Shown here: positions 25,107-33,734 of the stretch, one piece after another | How positions within the stretch are numbered: the first letter of the stretch is position 1 | Layout: each line of letters starts with the position of its first letter | DNA from: a virus | Virus record (IMG/VR): IMGVR_UViG_3300020194_000883 | Location: 1-39,668 of that record | Direction: 5' to 3' (one strand) | Length of the DNA: 39,668 nucleotides | The notes under the pieces: generated by a model | What the model saw: the letters and a program-made list of their open reading frames with translations, nothing else | Database searches by the model: none | Told to the model about the DNA's origin: nothing | Translations under genes and position numbers: made by a program

Positions 25107-25316
25107 ATGAAAATCAATGAATTAATATCGAGCTTTGAAATCTATACAACTATCGAAGAGGGTAAGTTGTTAGATAAAATCAAAGGCACGGTAACACCAA
25201 ATCAGTTTACAGAACGAGAAGTAAGGGTTATTGAAGCCCTTATTAAAAAGAGTTTAATATCTAAAAAAATCGAAGATGGAAAAGTGTACTTGGTGAAAAA
25301 TGGAAAACCTTACTAA
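25107..25316 (+). CDS. Small hypothetical protein, possible winged-helix
   Basis: This 69-residue protein begins MKINELISSFE and has a C-terminal part FTEREVRVIEALIKKSLISKK followed by KVYLVKNGK. That is a helix-helix-wing arrangement compatible with a winged-helix fold. The MKI-x-E-L start is shared by several genes here. The gene overlaps the next one by 17 bp. No specific family is assigned. Confidence 0.65.
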   Translation: MKINELISSFEIYTTIEEGKLLDKIKGTVTPNQFTEREVRVIEALIKKSLISKKIEDGKVYLVKNGKPY

Positions 25317-25713
25317 ACAACTATCCCACATCATTGATGTAGGAACAAAAAAGAATCCTTTACCTATGAAGCGAGGAAACAGTATCCGTATAGGTATTGT
25401 TGCTATAAGGTATAGTGCAAACAAAGGATACTTGTTATTTGATTGCGAACAAAGCAAACAGGTGTGTTTAGCATTATCAAAGCCTGGCGCATTAGCAATA
25501 GCAAAACTTTATAATGCAAAACAAGACTACAGAAATGCTGTAGTACATGATAAAGAATATGATAAACACGATACTGATTGCACATTCTATGAACATTTAA
25601 TCGCCAGTACAACAGATAACTTTAGATTTGACCTTGCTCATATAAGATTAGAAGTAAGTGAAGCTCGCAGAAACAATTCTTATCGTATTTTAGAAGCTAT
25701 CATCTTTGATTAG
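25300..25713 (+). CDS. Conserved phage hypothetical protein
   Basis: This 137-residue mixed alpha/beta protein contains IRIGIVAIRYSANKGYLLFDCE, QVCLALSKPGALAIAKLY and RLEVSEARRNNSYRILEA. It overlaps the previous gene by 17 bp; the ATG at 25300 is preceded by GGTGAAAA. The function is unknown. It sits between probable head-associated genes, and a late promoter follows directly after its stop. Confidence 0.72.
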   Translation: MENLTKQLSHIIDVGTKKNPLPMKRGNSIRIGIVAIRYSANKGYLLFDCEQSKQVCLALSKPGALAIAKLYNAKQDYRNAVVHDKEYDKHDTDCTFYEHLIASTTDNFRFDLAHIRLEVSEARRNNSYRILEAIIFD

Positions 25714-25715
25714 AT

Positions 25716-25723
25716 GATAAATA
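25716..25723 (+). promoter_or_regulatory. T4-like late promoter
   Basis: GATAAATA lies 28 nt before the ATG at 25752, with RBS AGGAAAG. Confidence 0.65.
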
Positions 25724-25751
25724 AAAGTAATAGCAATCAGGAAAGATTACA

Positions 25752-26459
25752 ATGAACATTAGTGAATTCGCAAAACCAGTAACCTCAAAGGCACTAAATG
25801 AAAGCCTAGCCAAGCGTTTTGGTAAAAAAATCAAACTAGAAAACTTCAGTTTGACACAGTTACAAGACGCAAGAAACAAACTACGCACACAGCTTAGTCA
25901 GATTGAAATGAATGAAAACTTTAATTCAGTTGTAAGCAGTGAAAACTATCAAAAGAACAAACTATTCTTAGATGTTCTTAATGCAGAGATTAGTGAGCGC
26001 GGCGACATTGAAGAAACTTCACTTGAAGAAACACAAGTTAACGAAGGTGCTGAAGATCAAGCAGAGATTGTTATGGCTGCTAAGGATATGGTCGATCGTG
26101 TTACCAACTGGATGGAAGACACAGCAGAAATGCAAACTGAATCAATGCTAGAACTTGCTGATGCTATCAGAGACGAAATGGGCGTTGATCAAAGTCAAGC
26201 ATTTGTTGGAGGCATCAAGCCTGCACTAGAAGCATTGTACCAAACAATGGAACAGGCTCGTGAAAGTCTAAGCCAAGGTGTTGCACTATTAACTGGTGAA
26301 GGACAAGCACCATCAGCAATGGGCGCAGAAGAACCAGCAATGGATGCTGAACCAGCAATGGAACCAACAGTTGACATGGAAGCGCCAGCAGCAGGCGAAG
26401 GTGATGTAGCATTGCCAGCAGCAGGCGGCGAAGAGCCAGCAGGCCGCCCGGCTAGATAA
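25752..26459 (+). CDS. Probable prohead core or internal virion protein
   Basis: This 235-residue protein starts MNISEFAKPVTSKALNE. The middle is helical and acidic (residues 35-180, with Gln- and Glu-rich stretches), and the C-terminal 50 residues are Ala, Pro, Glu and Met rich (low complexity), ending RPAR. The N-terminal segment ends in L-N-E before Ser, which fits the (L/I)-x-E cleavage preference of T4 prohead protease gp21. By composition it resembles internal scaffold-like proteins of T4-like phages. The stop overlaps the next ATG (TAATG). Confidence 0.72.
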   Translation: MNISEFAKPVTSKALNESLAKRFGKKIKLENFSLTQLQDARNKLRTQLSQIEMNENFNSVVSSENYQKNKLFLDVLNAEISERGDIEETSLEETQVNEGAEDQAEIVMAAKDMVDRVTNWMEDTAEMQTESMLELADAIRDEMGVDQSQAFVGGIKPALEALYQTMEQARESLSQGVALLTGEGQAPSAMGAEEPAMDAEPAMEPTVDMEAPAAGEGDVALPAAGGEEPAGRPAR

Positions 26460-26782
26460 TGAAAATATCAGACATCATTAACGAAGGCATTAGCCCAAAA
26501 CTGTACATGGTATTAAAGCAACTTCAAGCTAATGGAGTTGCTTCTATTAAGATGGATGATCTTAATAAAAAACTTGCAGGTATGGGTCTCGAAGCTTTTA
26601 GCTACGAAACATTTGCAATGCAGCATAATGATCCTCGCATCAAAAAGTTGATTAAAAACTTTAACAAAGATGAAATAATATTTGCACAGGGATCTGCAGA
26701 TATATTACCACAAGCTGGTGCAGGTGGTAAAGAAGTTAGTCAAATGGCAAAACGTGCAACCAATGTAGGTAATGCATTATAA
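26459..26782 (+). CDS. Small head-associated hypothetical protein
   Basis: This 107-residue protein begins MKISDIINEGISPK, again an MKI-type start with a possible gp21-like site after I-N-E. The rest (VLKQLQANGVASIKMDDLNKK, then IKKLIKNFNKDEIIF) looks like a small helical domain that pairs with DNA or protein, with an Ala/Gly-rich end. It is translationally coupled to the 235-residue gene. The function is unknown. Confidence 0.7.
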   Translation: MKISDIINEGISPKLYMVLKQLQANGVASIKMDDLNKKLAGMGLEAFSYETFAMQHNDPRIKKLIKNFNKDEIIFAQGSADILPQAGAGGKEVSQMAKRATNVGNAL

Positions 26783-26784
26783 GG

Positions 26785-26813
26785 TTGACAAATGCCTGAT
26801 CCTATTATAATAT
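26785..26813 (+). promoter_or_regulatory. Sigma-70 promoter, transcript apparently leaderless
   Basis: TTGACA, a 17-bp spacer and TAATAT end 5 nt before the ATG at 26819, so the predicted transcription start falls at or next to the start codon. Confidence 0.7.
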
Positions 26814-26818
26814 AAAGT

Positions 26819-27502
26819 ATGACATTAATAAAACCTAAGTATGTTTACGAAAAACTCAAACGGGTAGAAGTAAACGGCAAGCGCCGCTATGAGGCACCAG
26901 GTGGTAATCCTGTAGCAAGTGTGACAACAATCCTCAGCGGTACAAAAGACATGACTCACTTGCATGAATGGCGCAGGCGTGTAGGACATGCTAAAGCACA
27001 AGAGATTGTAACTGAAGCAGCAGGTGTAGGCACTCGTATGCACAAATACTTAGAAGACTATGTAGACAATGGTGTGTGGACAGAGTCAGCAGGTAGCAAT
27101 CCATACGCACAACAAGCATACAAAATGGCTTGCGTTGTACGTGACGAAGCAATGGTACATGTAGACGAAATTTGGGGTAGTGAAGTTCCGCTTTATGTTC
27201 CAGGTATCTATGCTGGTACTACTGACCTAGTTGGACAATACAAAGGCAATCCTTGTATCATGGATTTTAAACAAACCAACAAGCCTAAGAAGCCTGAATG
27301 GGTAGAAGACTACTATCTACAACTTACAGCATATGCACTAGGACACAACGAAGTACACGGCACTGACATACGTGAAGGACACATCTTTATGTGCAGTCGA
27401 GGCTTAGAGTATCAACAGTTTGATTTATGGCCAGATGAGTTTGCAGAGTGGGAACAAGAATGGTGGAACAGGTGTCGCCAGTATTACGAAAAGAATGGCT
27501 AA
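26819..27502 (+). CDS. PD-(D/E)XK superfamily nuclease (RecB/Cas4-like exonuclease)
   Basis: This 227-residue protein has the layout of RecB-like nucleases. It shows TRMHKYLEDYV (residues about 74-84), an acidic residue before the core, Y-A-G-T-T-D-L-V-G (about 139-147), the D-F-K catalytic motif in CIMDFKQTNK, and Q-L-T-A-Y-A as the trailing motif. Members cleave DNA ends in recombination, repair or host DNA degradation. Similar genes are common in marine T4-like phages. No RBS is visible and the promoter is placed for leaderless expression. It is a likely early or middle gene inside a late region. Confidence 0.85.
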   Translation: MTLIKPKYVYEKLKRVEVNGKRRYEAPGGNPVASVTTILSGTKDMTHLHEWRRRVGHAKAQEIVTEAAGVGTRMHKYLEDYVDNGVWTESAGSNPYAQQAYKMACVVRDEAMVHVDEIWGSEVPLYVPGIYAGTTDLVGQYKGNPCIMDFKQTNKPKKPEWVEDYYLQLTAYALGHNEVHGTDIREGHIFMCSRGLEYQQFDLWPDEFAEWEQEWWNRCRQYYEKNG

Positions 27503-27505
27503 ATA
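27498..27505 (+). promoter_or_regulatory. T4-like late promoter
   Basis: GCTAAATA overlaps the stop codon of the nuclease gene and lies 27 nt before the tailspike ATG, with RBS TTAGGAGT. Confidence 0.65.
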
Positions 27506-27532
27506 CTACTAATAACGCATTAGGAGTATAGC

Positions 27533-29236
27533 ATGGCTATTGTACAGATTTCAAGAATCCAACACCGCCGAGGTAGAAAGAATCAAGGGAGTGGAATACC
27601 ACAACTTGCTTCCGGCGAAATAGGTTGGGCAATTGATACACAAGAAGTTTACATTGGTAATGGCGCAGTAAGTGAAGGCGCACCAGCAGTTGGTAACACT
27701 AAACTACTAACAGAAGCTGATAACCTATTGAGTCTAGCAGGCCAATATGCATACAAAAGAGACGAAATACAAACAGGTGTTGCGTTAGCATCTCCAGTAG
27801 AACGTACTCTACAAGCAAAGTTAGATGACCGTGTAAGTGTTAGAGACTTTGGAGCAATGGGCGATGGAACAGACCAAACAGAAAAACTACAACGTGCTAT
27901 TGACCAGTTGTTTATCAACAGTGCAACTAAGGGCTTGTACAGGAGTCGTGTAACACTTTATATTCCAGCAGGCGAATATCTCATCAGTTCGCCAGGGTTG
28001 AAAATACCACCTTACGCAAACATTGTAGGCGACGGCATCGACAAAACATTTTTCAATAGTTCTGGTGCAAACCCACCCGAAAACATTTTCCGTACAGTAA
28101 ACGAAACAAGTATTCCTGGTACCTATGCTGATGCAAGTACAACAACATCAGACAACATGGCTCGTTTTGTAAACATAAAAGGCATGACAATATTCCACAA
28201 CAGTAATGGCGGTGCATTGTATCTTGAAAACTGTCAAAACAGTAAGTTCTCAGACATTAAACTTTCAGCAGGTTGGACCACAGGCGATGGCATAACCAGC
28301 GAAGGTATACCTACATCAAACCTAGTTGGAGTTGTAGTTTCTAATGGTAGTGTAGCAACAGCAACTTCGGATTATAATATATTTGAAAATATATTTATTA
28401 GTGGGTTTGCCTGCGCAGTATACAGTGAATATGATATCAACAACAACAAGTTTAAAACAGGAAATATTAATACTTGTGGACTAGGATTTGTATTAGGAGC
28501 AGATCCTACTTCAATACCTCCAGTTGGCAAAACTTTAGGTAGTCAATACACTGTTATCCAAGATTATGTTTTTGATCTTGTTGACAAGCAAGGTTTGTAT
28601 GTACGCACAGGTAACTTTAACATTAGTCAAAATAATACATATCTAAATGTAGGACGTGATGGCGGCAGTAGTGTAGTTGTAGAACCAGTGATTGAGTTTT
28701 ATCGTACTGCAACTTCAACCGGCATAGGCGATGCGGGCCACATTGATATGGATAATAATAAAAGTATAAACGATTACTTTCAACGTACTGCCGAACTAAC
28801 AGTTGATCCGCTTTATTTTAGTCAAGATTATTTTCCAGAAATACATGGCTCAAAACGTGTTGAAATATCACAACCAGTAAGAACTAGTATTGGTGTAAAA
28901 CTAATAGCTGAGACTTTGATTAGACTACCATCTGATCAACAAAGAGGTGTTATTGCATTAGAATACACATATCGTGCTGAAGATAACGTCGGCCCAATAA
29001 TGCAAAATGGAACAATAACCGTAATCTACAACAGAGATAACGCAGAGATTTCAATAACAGATGATCATATTTTTACTGGTAATCCAAGTAAAGTAGGAAA
29101 GTTAGTCTTTAGTGTAAAAGGTAATGCATTTCAAAATGGCGCAACAGAAATACACTTAGATGTTGTAAACGAAATGTTGGATAACCTAAGTCCAGAAACA
29201 GACGAACTAGAGTTCACAATCAAATATATAAATTGA
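27533..29236 (+). CDS. Tailspike with pectate-lyase-type beta-helix
   Basis: This 567-residue protein has an N-terminal virion-attachment segment, IQHRRGRKNQ..., with LASGEIGWAIDTQEVYIG, the motif shared with the other fibres here. From residue about 103, RDFGAMGDGTDQTEKLQRAID marks the start of a Pectate_lyase_3 beta-helix; in shorter parts, FGAMGDGTDQT then LQRAID. Parallel beta-helix sequence continues to about residue 430, followed by a C-terminal trimerisation-like region. Such spikes bind or degrade host surface polysaccharide. The stop overlaps the next gene by TGATG. Confidence 0.87.
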   Translation: MAIVQISRIQHRRGRKNQGSGIPQLASGEIGWAIDTQEVYIGNGAVSEGAPAVGNTKLLTEADNLLSLAGQYAYKRDEIQTGVALASPVERTLQAKLDDRVSVRDFGAMGDGTDQTEKLQRAIDQLFINSATKGLYRSRVTLYIPAGEYLISSPGLKIPPYANIVGDGIDKTFFNSSGANPPENIFRTVNETSIPGTYADASTTTSDNMARFVNIKGMTIFHNSNGGALYLENCQNSKFSDIKLSAGWTTGDGITSEGIPTSNLVGVVVSNGSVATATSDYNIFENIFISGFACAVYSEYDINNNKFKTGNINTCGLGFVLGADPTSIPPVGKTLGSQYTVIQDYVFDLVDKQGLYVRTGNFNISQNNTYLNVGRDGGSSVVVEPVIEFYRTATSTGIGDAGHIDMDNNKSINDYFQRTAELTVDPLYFSQDYFPEIHGSKRVEISQPVRTSIGVKLIAETLIRLPSDQQRGVIALEYTYRAEDNVGPIMQNGTITVIYNRDNAEISITDDHIFTGNPSKVGKLVFSVKGNAFQNGATEIHLDVVNEMLDNLSPETDELEFTIKYIN

Positions 29237-29661
29237 TGTTTGATAAAACTTATGTAGACCGTTTAAAGATGTGGCGAGACTTTCGTTTAACTCTGGAAGA
29301 AAGTAATTCTCCATTTGAAGATACGATTGAGTTTTGGAACAATGCACCGTTGAGTAGCATCGCCTCAGATCCGTATAACAAAGAAACTTGGCCCACTCCT
29401 TGGGAAATGATTGAAGAAAATCGTTATTGCGATTTTACAAAAATATTAGCAATATACTACACTTTACAGTTAACTGATCGTTTTTCTAACAGTTGTTTTG
29501 AGATACATATTACACTAGACGAAAAAGAAAGTGTGTTAAGATACCTTCTTTTCGTTGACAACCTAACAATAGGGTATTATTATAATAAGAGTATTGCCGC
29601 AATGGATTTGCCAACATTAAAATGTCAAATGCAGCACGCCACACTACCATCGTATTACTAA
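29236..29661 (+). CDS. Conserved phage hypothetical protein
   Basis: This 141-residue protein starts at the ATG in TGATG. Recognisable segments are MWRDFRLTLEESNSPFEDTI, then YNKETWPTPWEMI, YCDFTKILAIYYTLQLTDRF and FEIHITLDEKES. I recall a very similar arrangement (DP.....TWP.PWE..., then CDF.KILAI.YTLQLT) in T4-like cyanophages, where the function is unknown. It is coupled to the tailspike gene, so it may be a chaperone or accessory factor for it. Confidence 0.78.
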   Translation: MFDKTYVDRLKMWRDFRLTLEESNSPFEDTIEFWNNAPLSSIASDPYNKETWPTPWEMIEENRYCDFTKILAIYYTLQLTDRFSNSCFEIHITLDEKESVLRYLLFVDNLTIGYYYNKSIAAMDLPTLKCQMQHATLPSYY

Positions 29662-29664
29662 ATA
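29657..29664 (+). promoter_or_regulatory. T4-like late promoter before nrdA
   Basis: ACTAAATA lies 26 nt before the nrdA ATG. A late-type site before a nucleotide-metabolism gene is unusual; RBS AAAAGGAAAAAG follows. Confidence 0.5.
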
Positions 29665-29690
29665 CCAAATAGACAAAAAGGAAAAAGATA

Positions 29691-32000
29691 ATGATTCAAG
29701 TTACTAAACGTGACGGGCGCAAAGAGACTCTCGATATTGAAAAGCTACACAAGGTTGTGTTTTATGCATGTGAAAATATTACAGGAGTCAGTCCAAGCGA
29801 AGTAGAACTTAAGAGTCAGATTCAGTTTTATAATGGTATAACCAGTAAAGAAATCCAAGAAACACTTATCAAGGCAGCAGCAGATCTTATCAGTGAAGAA
29901 ACTCCTAACTATCAATATGTTGGTGGCAGACTTGTTAACTATGCATTACGCAAAGAAGTATATAATGGATTTGAGCCATGTCATGTTAAAGAGTTAGTTG
30001 ATCGTAATACCAAAAACGGGTTTTATGACCCAGAGCTTGTTACAAAATACAGTGAAGAAGAATGGAATAAGATTAACACGTTTATCAAACATGAGCGTGA
30101 TGAAAATCTAACCTATGTTGCTATGGAACAACTACGTGGTAAATATCTAGTACAAAATAGAGTAAGTGGTGAAATATTTGAAACGCCGCAGATGTGCTAC
30201 ATTCTTATTGCAGCAAGTTTGTTTCAAGATTATCCTGAAGCCACAAGATTACAATGGGTAAAGGAATATTACGATGCCATTAGCTTACACGATATTAGTT
30301 TGCCTACTCCTGTTATGGCTGGGGTACGAACTCCACAACGCCAATTCAGTAGTTGCGTTCTTATTGAAACTGACGACAGTTTGGATAGTATTAATGCTAC
30401 TGCCGCTAGTGTGGTCAAGTATGTAAGTCAAAAAGCAGGTATTGGTATTGGTGGAGGCAGCATTCGTGCTATTGGATCACCTATACGTAAAGGCGATGCG
30501 TATCACACAGGAATCATTCCTTTCTATAAGCATTTTCAATCAGCAGTAAAGTCATGTAGCCAAGGCGGTGTACGTGGCGGAGCAGCAACTATCTACTATC
30601 CAGTATGGCATTATGAAGTAGAAGACATGTTGGTGTTAAAGAATAACAAAGGCACAGAAGAGAACCGTGTGCGCCACATGGACTACGGTGTGCAGTTTAA
30701 TAAGTTAATGTATGAAAGACTTATCACAGGCGGCGATATAACTCTTTTCTCGCCTGCAGATGTGCCAGGGCTGTACGAAGCGTTCTTTGCAGACCAAGAC
30801 AAGTTCCGCGAACTGTATGAAACAGCAGAACGTAACACAAGACTACGCAAGAAAACAGTTAAAGCTAGTGACTTGTTTAGTGCGTTCATGGAAGAGCGCA
30901 AGAACACTGGTCGTATCTATTTGCAGAACGTAGACAATGCAAACGATCACGGCAGCTTCCTTCCAGAGCTTGCACCCATTAGACAATCAAACTTGTGCGC
31001 AGAGATTGACTTACCAACAAAACCACTAAAGGATCTAAATGACCCTGAAGGCGAGATTAGTCTATGCACACTCAGCGCAATCAACTGGGGCAATATCAAA
31101 ACTCCAGCAGACTTTGAGCGTGTGTGTCGTTTAGCAGTACGTGGACTAGATGCACTACTAAGCTATCAGAACTATCCTATCCTAGCAGCACAGCTATCTA
31201 CAGAGAAACGCCGTCCTTTAGGTGTTGGCATTATTAACTTTGCATACTGGTTGGCCAAGCACGACTTAACATATCAAAACATCGATGCAGATGGACTTGC
31301 ACTTGTAGACGAATGGGCAGAAGCATGGAGTTACTACTTAATCAAAGCAAGTGCAGATCTTGCAACAGAGCTAGGTGCACCAAGTGGTAACATGGAAACA
31401 AAGTATGGACACGGTATTACACCTAACCAAACATACAAAAAAGACTTAGACGAATTGATTCCACATGTTGAGCGTATGGATTGGGATACACTTAGAGCAC
31501 AGTTAAAAGACACAGGCATTCGTAACAGCACATTGATGGCACTTATGCCAAGTGAAACAAGTGCGCAGATTGCCAATGCTACAAACGGTATTGAACCGCC
31601 GCGCAGTTTGATTAGTGTTAAGCAATCAAAGCACGGTGTTCTAAAACAAGTTGTACCTGAGTATAAGCGTTTGAAAAACAAGTACGACTTGTTATGGGAT
31701 CAACAGTCGCCAGAAGGTTACTTAAAGATCATGGCTGTACTACAGAAGTATATTGATCAAGGCATTAGTATTAACACAAGTTACAATCCAATCTTCTTTG
31801 ATGACGAAAAGATTCCAATGAGTACAATGCTACAACACATGTTGATGTTCTACAAGTATGGTGGCAAACAGTTGTATTATTTTAATACCAATGACGGCCA
31901 AGGAGAACTTGATATTACCAAACTAATGGGCGCCCAGGCTTTGCCAGAACTAGAGCAAGCAACAATCGACGAAGATGATTGCGAAAGTTGCACAATATAA
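29691..32000 (+). CDS. nrdA: Ribonucleoside-diphosphate reductase, class Ia alpha subunit
   Basis: This 769-residue large subunit reduces ribonucleoside diphosphates to deoxyribonucleotides for phage DNA synthesis. An ATP cone is present at residues 1-90 (VTKRDGRKETLDIEKLHK). Catalytic residues line up with E. coli: Cys222 (FSSCVL), Cys436 and Glu438 (NLCAEID), Cys459 (LCTLSAINW), and the radical-path tyrosines 729 and 730 (KQLYYFN). The C-terminal CESC (Cys764, Cys767) passes electrons to the active site. All key residues are present, so it should be active. It is followed by nrdB and a glutaredoxin gene, forming a complete module. Confidence 0.97.
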   Translation: MIQVTKRDGRKETLDIEKLHKVVFYACENITGVSPSEVELKSQIQFYNGITSKEIQETLIKAAADLISEETPNYQYVGGRLVNYALRKEVYNGFEPCHVKELVDRNTKNGFYDPELVTKYSEEEWNKINTFIKHERDENLTYVAMEQLRGKYLVQNRVSGEIFETPQMCYILIAASLFQDYPEATRLQWVKEYYDAISLHDISLPTPVMAGVRTPQRQFSSCVLIETDDSLDSINATAASVVKYVSQKAGIGIGGGSIRAIGSPIRKGDAYHTGIIPFYKHFQSAVKSCSQGGVRGGAATIYYPVWHYEVEDMLVLKNNKGTEENRVRHMDYGVQFNKLMYERLITGGDITLFSPADVPGLYEAFFADQDKFRELYETAERNTRLRKKTVKASDLFSAFMEERKNTGRIYLQNVDNANDHGSFLPELAPIRQSNLCAEIDLPTKPLKDLNDPEGEISLCTLSAINWGNIKTPADFERVCRLAVRGLDALLSYQNYPILAAQLSTEKRRPLGVGIINFAYWLAKHDLTYQNIDADGLALVDEWAEAWSYYLIKASADLATELGAPSGNMETKYGHGITPNQTYKKDLDELIPHVERMDWDTLRAQLKDTGIRNSTLMALMPSETSAQIANATNGIEPPRSLISVKQSKHGVLKQVVPEYKRLKNKYDLLWDQQSPEGYLKIMAVLQKYIDQGISINTSYNPIFFDDEKIPMSTMLQHMLMFYKYGGKQLYYFNTNDGQGELDITKLMGAQALPELEQATIDEDDCESCTI

Positions 32001-32003
32001 AAC

Positions 32004-32032
32004 TTGACATGCTTGTAATAGTATGCTACAAA
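32004..32032 (+). promoter_or_regulatory. Sigma-70 promoter before nrdB
   Basis: TTGACA, a 17-bp spacer and TACAAA lie in the 63-bp gap between nrdA and nrdB. The -10 element is weak. Confidence 0.6.
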
Positions 32033-32063
32033 CACAGAGAAACAACCATTAAGGAACACACAC

Positions 32064-33191
32064 ATGAGCGTTTTTAATACAGCAAACAAAGCAGACCACA
32101 CTAAGGTCACTGCATTTTTAGATCCAACAGGTGGTCCAACTATTCAGCGTTATGATACGCTGAAGTATAAAAGTTTTGACAGTCTAACTGATAAACAGCT
32201 TGGATTCTTTTGGCGTCCTGAAGAAGTTGATATCTATCAAGATGCTAAAGACTTTAAAGCGCTCAGTGATCACGAACGTCATATCTTTACTAGTAACCTC
32301 AAGCGTCAGATCCTACTAGACAGTGTACAAGGTCGTGCTCCAGTAGAAGCATTTGCTCCTATTGTAAGTTTGCCAGAGATTGAAAACTGGATCCAAACAT
32401 GGACATTCTCAGAGACTATTCACTCACGTAGCTACACACATATTATTCGCAACGTATACAGCAACCCAAGTAAAATCTTTGACGAGATGATGGACATTGA
32501 TGAGATTGTAGATTGTGCTGGAGATATTTCAAAGTATTACGACGACTTGATTGAGATGAGCAGTTGGTACAACTTGTTAGGCGAAGGCAAGCATAAAGTT
32601 AACGGTAAGACTATTAACGTTGATCTTTATGAACTAAAGAAACTACTATGGCTTACACTAATGAGTGTTAACATTCTCGAAGGTGTTCGTTTCTATGTGA
32701 GTTTTGCATGTAGTTGGGCGTTTGCTGAAATGAAACAAATGGAAGGCAATGCCAAGATCATTAAGTTGATTGCACGTGACGAGAACTTGCACCTAGCAAG
32801 TACACAAATGTTGTTGAAGATTCTTAAAACAGATGATCCTGTGTTTGAACAGATTGCAAAAGAAACAGAACAAGAATGTATTGATATGTTTGTTGATGCA
32901 GTTGATCAAGAAAAAGCCTGGGCAGAGTATTTGTTCAAAGACGGATCAATGATTGGACTTAACACAGCACTACTGAGTGATTACATTGAATGGATTTGCA
33001 CACGCAGAATGACCAATGTTAATCTAAAGTCACCATACAGTGTAAAAAGCAATCCTCTACCATGGACACAGAAATGGATCTCAGGTGCTGATGTGCAAGT
33101 GGCTCCACAAGAAACAGAGATTACAAGTTATGTATCAGGTGGCACAAAACAAGATGTAAGCACAGATACCTTCAAAGGATTTAGTTTATGA
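32064..33191 (+). CDS. nrdB: Ribonucleoside-diphosphate reductase, class Ia beta subunit
   Basis: This 375-residue radical-generating subunit carries all diiron ligands and the radical tyrosine: Asp86 (LLDSVQG), Glu117, His120 and Tyr124 (SETIHSRSYTH), Glu206 (ILEGVRF), and Glu240 and His243 (DENLH). The presence of Tyr124 indicates a class Ia tyrosyl-radical enzyme rather than a class Ic type. RBS AAGGAACACACAC is good. It overlaps the glutaredoxin start by ATGA-type coupling. Confidence 0.97.
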   Translation: MSVFNTANKADHTKVTAFLDPTGGPTIQRYDTLKYKSFDSLTDKQLGFFWRPEEVDIYQDAKDFKALSDHERHIFTSNLKRQILLDSVQGRAPVEAFAPIVSLPEIENWIQTWTFSETIHSRSYTHIIRNVYSNPSKIFDEMMDIDEIVDCAGDISKYYDDLIEMSSWYNLLGEGKHKVNGKTINVDLYELKKLLWLTLMSVNILEGVRFYVSFACSWAFAEMKQMEGNAKIIKLIARDENLHLASTQMLLKILKTDDPVFEQIAKETEQECIDMFVDAVDQEKAWAEYLFKDGSMIGLNTALLSDYIEWICTRRMTNVNLKSPYSVKSNPLPWTQKWISGADVQVAPQETEITSYVSGGTKQDVSTDTFKGFSL

Positions 33192-33439
33192 TTGAGATTT
33201 ACGGTAAAGCACAATGCCCGTTTTGCGATAAGGCAAAGGCATTGTGCGAACAACGACAATACAACTTTAAATACTATCAACTCGGTGTAGATTTTACACG
33301 TGAAGAAGTGCTGGAAATGTTTCCTGGCGCCCGCACCTTTCCGCAAATCAAAATAGGCGGCAATAACATTGGCGGTTGGGATAAGTTTCCACAGTATTTA
33401 GAAGAAACAGGTTATAACGGAACAGGACACACATTATGA
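33188..33439 (+). CDS. grx: Glutaredoxin
   Basis: This 83-residue thioredoxin-fold protein has active site C10-P-F-C13 (KAQCPFCDKAK). It has a G-A-R-T-F-P-Q-I motif with the cis-proline (residues about 52-58) and GGNNIGGW for glutathione binding. It overlaps nrdB by 4 bp, so its likely partner is the phage ribonucleotide reductase, whose C-terminal cysteines it would re-reduce with host glutathione. The length is normal for phage glutaredoxins (T4 nrdC type). Confidence 0.93.
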   Translation: MIEIYGKAQCPFCDKAKALCEQRQYNFKYYQLGVDFTREEVLEMFPGARTFPQIKIGGNNIGGWDKFPQYLEETGYNGTGHTL

Positions 33440-33726
33440 TTATCGAAGCACCATATAAAGCAACAGATACAGTAACTATTAGAACTACAGCAGGCGAAGA
33501 GATTGTAGGTAGATTTGTAGAAGAAGATGGTAACCATATTAAAATAACCAAGCCGTTGGCACTACAAGCAACTCAGCAAGGTATTGGACTAGGTCCTTGG
33601 GTGTTTACAGTAGATCCTGCCAGCACCATTAAACTAAATAAAAGTGCAATAGTATTTGTACACAAGACAGAAAAAGATATGGCCAGTCAGTATGTACAAG
33701 CAACAACAGGATTAGCAGTAGCTTAG
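33436..33726 (+). CDS. Small beta-barrel-like conserved phage protein
   Basis: This 96-residue protein has TVTIRTTAGEEIVGRFVEEDGNHIKITKP, here split as TIRTTAGEEIVGRFV and NHIKITKPLAL. That alternates beta strands as in Sm/LSm-type folds, followed by PWVFTVD and IKLNKSAIVFV. Similar small proteins occur near structural genes in marine T4-like phages. It overlaps grx by 4 bp and precedes the PAAR gene. An RNA- or protein-binding barrel is possible but unproven. Confidence 0.75.
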   Translation: MIIEAPYKATDTVTIRTTAGEEIVGRFVEEDGNHIKITKPLALQATQQGIGLGPWVFTVDPASTIKLNKSAIVFVHKTEKDMASQYVQATTGLAVA

Positions 33727-33734
33727 GAGTATAG

